A stretch of DNA of 6,925 nt from Gammaproteobacteria bacterium (GTDB taxonomy: Bacteria > Pseudomonadota > Gammaproteobacteria > Pseudomonadales > Azotimanducaceae_A): the NCBI GenBank assembly GCA_012960755.1, contig DUAT01000026.1:1-6925 (forward strand). The letters run 5' to 3'. Numbering within the stretch: position 1 is the stretch's first letter; each line of letters starts with the position of its first letter. The notes beneath the pieces were generated by a model. The model had not been told where the DNA came from, searched no databases, and worked only from the letters and a program-made list of their open reading frames with translations. Of this stretch, positions 6,452 to 6,925 are shown in pieces. The position numbers and the translations under genes are program-made.

Positions 6452-6490
6452 AGCGTCTTTTTTTCACATCCTTGCTGGCATCCTTTTTTT

Positions 6491-6514
6491 AGAGTTTGTA
6501 GGGAGAGTTTGTAG
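6491..6514. repeat. 11-base direct repeat with 13-base period
   Basis: AGAGTTTGTAG occurs at 6491–6501 and again at 6504–6514. It lies in the presumed leader of the phosphotransferase gene, followed by a purine run AGAGAG and a second AAGAGAG (6527–6533) that is the only Shine-Dalgarno-like sequence before the ATG at 6544. Confidence 0.65.
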
Positions 6515-6543
6515 AGAGAGCTTTTTAAGAGAGTTACCTGAAT

Positions 6544-6925
6544 ATGGAGCAGATTGCCAGGGATGCATTTACAACTCGCGCAAAGCAGGAAATCCTCAGC
6601 GCCATTAAAATTAAACCCGATGAGTTGGAAGACCTTGGCGGATTTGAGAGCTTTGTTTTCACGCGTCCGGCTAAGCAGTCGATCTTACGAATTACACACC
6701 TGAGCCACCGGGACAGCGGGTCGATACTGGGTGAATTGGAATTCATTCGCCACCTGGCCGGGCAGGGTGCATCGGTGTGCAATCCCATTGCGTTTGAAGA
6801 TGGCAGCTTCGCCAAACAGATAGATGAATTTATCGTCTGCCAGTTTGAGCAGGCCAGGGGCGATCTTGTCGCCGAGGCAGATTGGGGGCCTGAGCTGTTC
6901 AGCCACTGGGGTCGATGCATCGGGA
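6544..6925 (+). CDS. Phosphotransferase of the APH/choline-kinase fold, N-terminal part
   Basis: The frame is open from ATG 6544 to the window end (127 codons), so the gene is cut and its catalytic loop is not visible. The visible part matches the N-lobe of aminoglycoside-phosphotransferase-like small-molecule kinases. GGFESFVF at 32–39 fits the nucleotide-binding loop. QSILRITHLSHRD at 45–57 is a strand-and-basic-residue motif I associate with this family. GELEFIRHLAGQGASVCNPI at 63–82 fits the alpha-C helix with its glutamate and the following hinge. LFSHWGRCIG at 118–127 leads toward the expected His-containing lid. An in-frame TAA at 6526–6528 limits the start, and AAGAGAG 10 bases upstream is a weak ribosome site. 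The substrate is unknown, and the family name alone does not imply drug resistance. It is transcribed away from the LLM gene. Confidence 0.75.
   Translation, partial: MEQIARDAFTTRAKQEILSAIKIKPDELEDLGGFESFVFTRPAKQSILRITHLSHRDSGSILGELEFIRHLAGQGASVCNPIAFEDGSFAKQIDEFIVCQFEQARGDLVAEADWGPELFSHWGRCIG

Noticed and set aside
6342..6467. Longer LLM oxidoreductase starting at the ATG at 6467
   Set aside because: A good ribosome site precedes the ATG at 6341, family homology starts there, and the extension is made of promoter-region repeats.
6455..6490. Rho-independent terminators at the two T-tracts
   Set aside because: The T-runs at 6458–6464 and 6484–6490 lack a preceding GC-rich hairpin.

Overview
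The window reads as ordinary chromosomal DNA of a gammaproteobacterium of roughly balanced base composition. The best evidence is the leftward block asmA–mutY–yggX followed by a tRNA-Phe gene. The mutY–yggX pair is a well-known gammaproteobacterial adjacency, and yggX itself is largely confined to gamma- and betaproteobacteria. Genus cannot be told from the sequence. An LLM-type (luciferase-like) flavin/F420 oxidoreductase and an adrenodoxin-reductase-type FprA suggest an environmental rather than an enteric lineage, but this is inference.

Layout. Positions 21–96 (minus) hold tRNA-Phe(GAA) with an encoded CCA end and a good stable-RNA promoter at 194–222. Leftward genes follow: yggX (238–510), mutY (538–1587) and an AsmA-family gene (1602–3788). 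They are separated by only 27 and 14 bases, so they probably form one operon read from an extended -10 promoter near 3817–3825. A 190-base divergent promoter region (3789–3978) carries several inverted repeats. Rightward from it runs an FprA-type ferredoxin/adrenodoxin–NADP+ reductase (3979–5388). It converges, with a 17-base gap, on a leftward LLM-class oxidoreductase (5406–6341). A 202-base divergent spacer (6342–6543) is unusually rich in short direct repeats, including four contiguous degenerate 15-base units that overlap candidate promoters on both strands. At the right edge a phosphotransferase of the aminoglycoside-phosphotransferase/choline-kinase fold starts at 6544 and is cut by the window end.

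How the genes work together. MutY removes adenine mispaired with 8-oxoguanine and carries a [4Fe-4S] cluster. YggX protects Fe-S proteins and helps iron handling during oxidative stress. Co-transcription of the two makes sense as an oxidative-damage module. AsmA is a large inner-membrane-anchored periplasmic protein of the lipid-transfer/envelope-homeostasis class. FprA passes electrons between NADPH and a ferredoxin or flavodoxin, and no ferredoxin gene is in view. The LLM oxidoreductase and the phosphotransferase have unknown substrates.

I found no mobile element, CRISPR array or clear new multi-gene system. The least explained structure is the repeat-built spacer at 6372–6514.
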